Notes under the pieces: model-generated
Database searches by the model: none
What the model saw: only the letters and a program-made list of their open reading frames with translations
What the model was told of the DNA's origin: nothing
Translations under genes and position numbers: made by a program
In this document: positions 5,989-5,990 of the stretch, in pieces
Layout of the letters: every line of letters starts with the position of its first letter
Position numbering within the stretch: position 1 is the stretch's first letter
DNA from: an uncultured Eubacterium sp.
GTDB taxonomy: Bacteria; Bacillota_A; Clostridia; Lachnospirales; Lachnospiraceae
Assembly (NCBI GenBank): GCA_948560485.1
Contig: CAOXUF010000070.1
Coordinates: forward strand, 810 to 6,799
Length of the DNA stretch: 5,990 bases
Direction: 5' to 3'

Positions 5989-5990
5989 GC

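Noticed and set aside
5956..5990. Continuation of gltX coding sequence or a novel 3' end
   Set aside because: The bases are Illumina adapter; GltX should continue towards its HIGH-like motif at this point and does not.

Overview
The window is AT-rich, has strong AGGAGG-type ribosome binding sites, short A/T-rich intergenic regions and U-tailed hairpin terminators. Together with a secreted multidomain protein ending in a very lysine-rich Fn3-like module, this points to a low-GC Gram-positive gut-type Clostridia, most likely Lachnospiraceae. That placement is an inference from style, not from a marker gene. All genes seen are on the + strand.

Bases 1-3720 hold the 3' part of a very large exported protein. 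It has a calcineurin-like metallophosphoesterase domain with a complete metal-ligand set, three discoidin/F5-8C-like modules, three repeated beta-sandwich (Ig/MBG-like) modules, a Pro/Thr linker and a lysine-rich Fn3-like C-terminus. The reading frame is open to base 1, so the start and the expected signal peptide lie upstream of the window. Fifty bases downstream, probably on the same transcript, is a 138-residue protein with the C-terminal signature of the SecB export-chaperone fold, which is uncommon in Gram-positives.

Bases 4188-4754 have no gene. They hold a perfect 15-bp almost pure A/T inverted repeat, a second short inverted repeat, a good GC-stemmed terminator (4438-4476) and an extended -10 promoter (4590-4619). 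That promoter probably drives a small P-loop kinase/NTPase gene (4755-5330), which ends at its own terminator (5339-5375). A small XRE-family regulator follows (5485-5715), preceded by two similar TATATA-cored palindromes that could be its own operators, and it ends at a symmetrical terminator (5737-5771).

A near-consensus promoter (5797-5825) then leads into gltX (glutamyl-tRNA synthetase), of which only 14 codons are present. From base 5956 the sequence is Illumina sequencing adapter rather than genome: this is a contig end with untrimmed adapter, and the apparent gltX reading frame beyond codon 14 is an artefact.

No single previously undescribed system is evident. The points most worth following are the export-chaperone-like gene beside a giant surface protein, the possible small RNA or long 3' UTR in 4188-4476, and the paired palindromes in front of the XRE gene.
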